DNA from: an uncultured Verrucomicrobiota bacterium
GTDB lineage: Bacteria; Verrucomicrobiota; Kiritimatiellia; CAIQIC01; Lenti-01
Direction: 5' to 3'
Assembly: GCA_938003985.1 (NCBI GenBank)
Contig: CALKWZ010000009.1
Location: 1 to 27,453, forward strand
DNA: 27,453 nucleotides
Under the pieces are notes generated by a model. It was not told the DNA's origin, did no database searches, and worked only from the letters and a program-made list of their open reading frames with translations. Numbering within the stretch: position 1 is the stretch's first letter; each line of letters starts with the position of its first letter. The position numbers were made by a program, and so were the translations under genes. This document shows, piece by piece, positions 25,303 to 27,453 of this stretch.

Positions 25303-25620
25303 ATGGAAGCGTATGCGGTGATCGAAACCGGCGGCAAGCAGTACCGGGTTCAAAAGGACGACGTGTTGGCGGTGGAACTGCTCGAAGGCGCCGAAGCGGG
25401 CAAGCCCATCGAACTGGGCCGCGTGTTGGCGTTCAACGACGGGACCGGCCTGAAGGTCGGCACGCCCGTGGTGGCGGGCGCGAAGGTCATGGCCGAAGTG
25501 GTGGCGGAATTCCGCGCCCCGAAGGTCGTGGCGTTCAAGAAAAAGCGCCGCAAGGGCTATCACCGCAAGGTCGGCCACCGCCAGGACCTGCTGAAGGTCA
25601 AGATCGCGTCCATCGCGTAG
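25303..25620 (+). CDS. rplU: 50S ribosomal protein L21
   Basis: A 105-residue protein of normal L21 length. It begins MEAYAVIETGGKQYRVQ, the signature N-terminus, and ends with the basic FKKKRRKGYHRKVGHRQ segment that contacts 23S rRNA, then VKIASIA. ATG 25303 was chosen because AGGA (25294-25297) lies 5 bases upstream and L21 proteins begin near YAVxxTGGKQ; an in-frame ATG at 25291 would add only four residues and remove that ribosome-binding site. It is followed by rpmA after 16 bases, the conserved bacterial order. Confidence 0.97.
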   Translation: MEAYAVIETGGKQYRVQKDDVLAVELLEGAEAGKPIELGRVLAFNDGTGLKVGTPVVAGAKVMAEVVAEFRAPKVVAFKKKRRKGYHRKVGHRQDLLKVKIASIA

Positions 25621-25636
25621 GCAAGGAGACGGACAA

Positions 25637-25891
25637 ATGGCACATAAAAAAGGTCAAGGCAGCAGCCGCAACGGGCGCGACAGCAACGGGCAGCGGCGCG
25701 GCATCAAGCGGTTCGGCGGACAGGAAGTCACCGCCGGCAGCATCTTGGTGCGCCAGCGCGGCACCATGAAGGAACCCGGGCTCAACGTCGGCATGGGCAA
25801 GGACTACACCCTGTTCGCGCTGGTCGACGGCGTGGTCTCGTTCGACCGCGCCGGCAAGCGCGTCAACGTCCAGAAGCTCGTCCAGGCCTGA
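25637..25891 (+). CDS. rpmA: 50S ribosomal protein L27
   Basis: An 84-residue L27 with MAHKKGQGSSRNGRDS at the N-terminus, which in this family reaches toward the peptidyl-transferase centre, then FGGQEVTAGSILVRQRGT, NVGMGKDYTLFAL and VSFDR. There is no N-terminal cleavable extension of the Firmicutes kind. AAGGAG (25623-25628) lies 8 bases before the ATG. It is co-transcribed with rplU and followed by an intrinsic terminator. Confidence 0.97.
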   Translation: MAHKKGQGSSRNGRDSNGQRRGIKRFGGQEVTAGSILVRQRGTMKEPGLNVGMGKDYTLFALVDGVVSFDRAGKRVNVQKLVQA

Positions 25892-25922
25892 GCGGCCGCG
25901 GACGCGCGTCCCCGGGACGACC

Positions 25923-25951
25923 AAGGGCGGGCCGCAAGGCGCCGCCCTTTT
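25923..25951 (+). terminator. Intrinsic terminator between rpmA and obgE
   Basis: AAGGGCGGGCC (25923-25933), a GCAA tetraloop (25934-25937) and GGC-G-CCGCCCTT (25938-25949) form an 11-bp stem with one bulged G, followed by more T (to 25951). The obgE ATG begins 5 bases later, so the element either ends the rplU-rpmA mRNA or attenuates obgE. Confidence 0.7.
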
Positions 25952-25956
25952 GATTT

Positions 25957-26976
25957 ATGAAAAACCTCACCTTCGTAGACCAGGTCCGCATCCAGGCGTT
26001 CGCCGGCAACGGCGGCAACGGGGTGGCGACGTTCCGCCGCGAGAAGTTCATCCCCTACGGCGGACCCGACGGCGGCGACGGCGGCGACGGCGGCAGCGTG
26101 TTCCTGCGCGCGTCGAAGGACGTCGCCTCGCTGCTGGACCTGCATTTCGCGCCGCTGGTCCGGGCGGCGCACGGCGAAAACGGCCGCAGCAAGCAGCAGT
26201 ACGGCCGCGGCGGTTCGGACAAGATCGTGCCGGTGCCGATGGGCACCGAGATCCGCGACTTCGAGACCGACGAATTCCTCGGCGAAGTCCTGGCCGACGG
26301 CGACCAGCTCAAGGTGGCGCAGGGCGGCAAGGGCGGGCTGGGCAACATGCATTTCCAGACCAGCACGCACCAGGCGCCGACGGAATGCACCGAAGGCACC
26401 CCCGGCCAGATCAAGACCCTGCGGCTGACGATGAAGACCGTGGCCGACGTCGGCCTGGTGGGCTATCCCAACGCCGGCAAATCCACGTTGCTGTCGCAGC
26501 TGAGCGCGGCGCGGCCCAAGGTGGCGGCCTATCCTTTCACCACGCTGCATCCGCAAGTGGGCACCGTCGTGTTCGACGCCACGCACGTCATCAAGATCGC
26601 CGACGTGCCCGGCCTGCTCAAGGGCGCGCACCAGGGCATCGGCCTGGGCCACGCGTTCCTGCGGCACATCGAGCGGACGAATTTCCTGCTGTTCGTGATC
26701 GACATGGCCGGCTACGACGGCCGCAACCCGGCGGACGATTTCCTGAACCTGCGCGAAGAGCTGCGGCTCTACAATCCCGAACTCGCGGAGCGGCCGTACT
26801 GGGTGCTCGCGAACAAGATGGACGAGCCCGCCGCGAAGAAGAACCTGGCCGCCTTCAAGCGCAAGACGAAGGAAAAGCCGCTGGAACTGGCCGCCGCCCT
26901 CGGCGAAGGCGTGCCCGCGCTGAAGACCAAGCTCTTCAAGCGCTTCTTCCCGGGCGAAAAACTGCTCGAAATCTGA
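25957..26976 (+). CDS. obgE: Obg-family GTPase (ObgE/CgtA)
   Basis: A 339-residue GTPase that binds the 50S subunit during ribosome assembly. Residues 1-160 are the glycine-rich Obg fold (GNGGNGVATFRREKF, GGDGGDGGSVFLRA, GGKGGLGN). The G domain has the P-loop GYPNAGKST (from residue 169), YPFTTL (switch I), DVPGLLKGA (Asp216) and ANKMDE (Asn286). The usual OCT C-terminal domain is absent, as in many short Obg proteins. There is no Shine-Dalgarno before ATG 25957, and a terminator hairpin ends just upstream. Order rplU-rpmA-obgE is widely conserved. Confidence 0.96.
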   Translation: MKNLTFVDQVRIQAFAGNGGNGVATFRREKFIPYGGPDGGDGGDGGSVFLRASKDVASLLDLHFAPLVRAAHGENGRSKQQYGRGGSDKIVPVPMGTEIRDFETDEFLGEVLADGDQLKVAQGGKGGLGNMHFQTSTHQAPTECTEGTPGQIKTLRLTMKTVADVGLVGYPNAGKSTLLSQLSAARPKVAAYPFTTLHPQVGTVVFDATHVIKIADVPGLLKGAHQGIGLGHAFLRHIERTNFLLFVIDMAGYDGRNPADDFLNLREELRLYNPELAERPYWVLANKMDEPAAKKNLAAFKRKTKEKPLELAAALGEGVPALKTKLFKRFFPGEKLLEI

Positions 26977-27000
26977 GCGTTCGCCCCGGGCGCTTTCGGC

Positions 27001-27029
27001 TTGCTTTATGGGGGGAGCTGGCGCAGGGT
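27001..27029 (+). promoter_or_regulatory. Promoter candidate for the repeat-protein gene
   Basis: TTGCTT (27001-27006), a 17-base spacer and CAGGGT (27024-27029), 9 bases before ATG 27039. The -35 equals that before the polymerase gene, and the -10 resembles the TAGGGT before the DUF362 gene. Confidence 0.3.
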
Positions 27030-27038
27030 GTCGCGCCT

Positions 27039-27453
27039 ATGGAAAACCAGCCCCCCTCCGATTCCTTCAACGAATTCGGCTATCGCAAGAAGCAGCGCCC
27101 GGCGCGCTCCGGCGACGGCCCGGGCGAATCGCGCCCGTTCCGCAAGCCGTACGGCGGCGGCGGCTTCCGCAAGCCCTACGGCCCGCGCGCCGAAGGCGAA
27201 GGCGGCGGCGGTTTCCGCAAGCCGTACGGTCCCCGCGCCGAAGGCGGCGAAGGCGGTGGCTTCAGGAAACCTTACGGTCCGCGCGCCGAAGGTGGTGAGG
27301 GTGGCGGGTTCCGCAAGCCCTTTGGCCCGCGCAAGCCGTATGGTCCCCGTGCCGAAGGCGGCGAGGGCGGTGGTTTCAGGAAACCTTATGGTCCGCGCGC
27401 CGAAGGCGAAGGCGGCGGTTTCCGCAAACCCTACGGCGGCGGTTTCCGCAAGC
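27039..27453 (+). CDS. Protein with tandem RKPYGPRAEG repeats (3' partial)
   Basis: The frame is open from ATG 27039 to the window end (138 codons). After MENQPPSDSFNEFGYRKKQR it consists of repeats of about 15-16 residues, F-R-K-P-Y-G-P-R-A-E-G-(G)-E-G-G-G, with basic/aromatic and acidic/glycine halves; it is certainly disordered. Such N-terminal extensions occur on RNA-binding proteins, for instance pseudouridine synthases and helicases in PVC bacteria, but the catalytic part, if any, lies outside the window and I do not identify the gene. Position after obgE fits a ribosome or RNA-related role. No Shine-Dalgarno; a -10-like CAGGGT ends 9 bases upstream. Overlapping frames in this repeat are shadows. 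Confidence 0.75.
   Translation, partial: MENQPPSDSFNEFGYRKKQRPARSGDGPGESRPFRKPYGGGGFRKPYGPRAEGEGGGGFRKPYGPRAEGGEGGGFRKPYGPRAEGGEGGGFRKPFGPRKPYGPRAEGGEGGGFRKPYGPRAEGEGGGFRKPYGGGFRK
27147..27453 (+). repeat. Coding minisatellite, ~48-bp unit with higher-order duplication
   Basis: Units encoding FRKPYGPRAEGGEGGG are tandem. Two unit types differ in codons: one uses cgc-aag-ccg for RKP, the other agg-aaa-cct. The pair cgc-type then agg-type occurs twice (about 27218-27290 and 27330-27400), so a two-unit block was duplicated. Confidence 0.8.

Noticed and set aside
25900..25918. Palindromes GGACGCGCGTCC and GTCCCCGGGAC after rpmA
   Set aside because: They are short and loopless, as expected by chance in GC-rich DNA; the adjacent 25923-25951 hairpin is far better supported.
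1..27453. Insertion sequences, integrases or phage genes
   Set aside because: No transposase, integrase or terminal inverted repeats were recognised; tRNA-Ala shows no duplicated 3' end in the window that would mark an attachment site.

Overview
The window is GC-rich DNA from an uncultured-type bacterium, probably of the PVC superphylum (Kiritimatiellota or Verrucomicrobiota). This is an inference. It rests on very large secreted proteins built from LamG-type jellyrolls and thrombospondin type 3 (DxDxDG) calcium-binding repeats, a secreted protein with a domain ending in RRFLRL, and a gene encoding a very repetitive basic N-terminus after obgE. No rRNA or taxonomic marker settles it.

Layout. 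(1) 1-7457: the 3' part of a giant modular surface protein with TSP3 arrays, five LamG-like modules and an embedded TIM-barrel glycoside-hydrolase-like domain. (2) 7527-14414: a compact six-gene run on the plus strand: DUF362 protein, WecB-type UDP-GlcNAc 2-epimerase, SAM methyltransferase, Wzx-like flippase, glycosyltransferase and TupA-like ATP-grasp enzyme. (3) 14559-17675: a secreted LamG/metallophosphoesterase protein with its own promoter candidate. (4) 17737-22962: Wzy/O-antigen-ligase-like polymerase, membrane-anchored sulfatase/EptA-like transferase, GT4 and GT2 glycosyltransferases, the last four genes tightly packed. (5) 22957-24207 on the minus strand: a GT4 glycosyltransferase, convergent with the GT2. 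(6) 24361-24996: a small methyltransferase. (7) 25051-25127 on the minus strand: tRNA-Ala(GGC), followed on the plus strand by the housekeeping set rplU-rpmA-obgE. (8) 27039 to the end: the start of a gene encoding a tandem-repeat, Arg/Lys/Gly-rich N-terminus.

Regions 2-6 read as a Wzx/Wzy-type surface polysaccharide locus: precursor supply (WecB), chain assembly (four glycosyltransferases), flipping, polymerisation, and tailoring by methyltransferases, an ATP-grasp ligase and a phospho- or sulfo-transfer-type enzyme. The large LamG/TSP3 proteins lying in and beside it are candidates for proteins that bind or process that glycan outside the cell. No initiating phosphoglycosyltransferase, Wza or Wzc is in the window, so the locus probably continues elsewhere.

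Regulatory reading. Three starts share a TTGACG-N17-TAnnnT promoter form (secreted phosphoesterase, tRNA-Ala, rplU). Several transcription-unit-leading genes have a -10-like hexamer only 8-13 nt before the ATG and no Shine-Dalgarno, while genes inside operons have good Shine-Dalgarno sequences, which suggests leaderless or short-leader mRNAs. The clearest intrinsic terminators follow tRNA-Ala (minus strand) and rpmA, the latter ending only a few bases before the obgE start codon.
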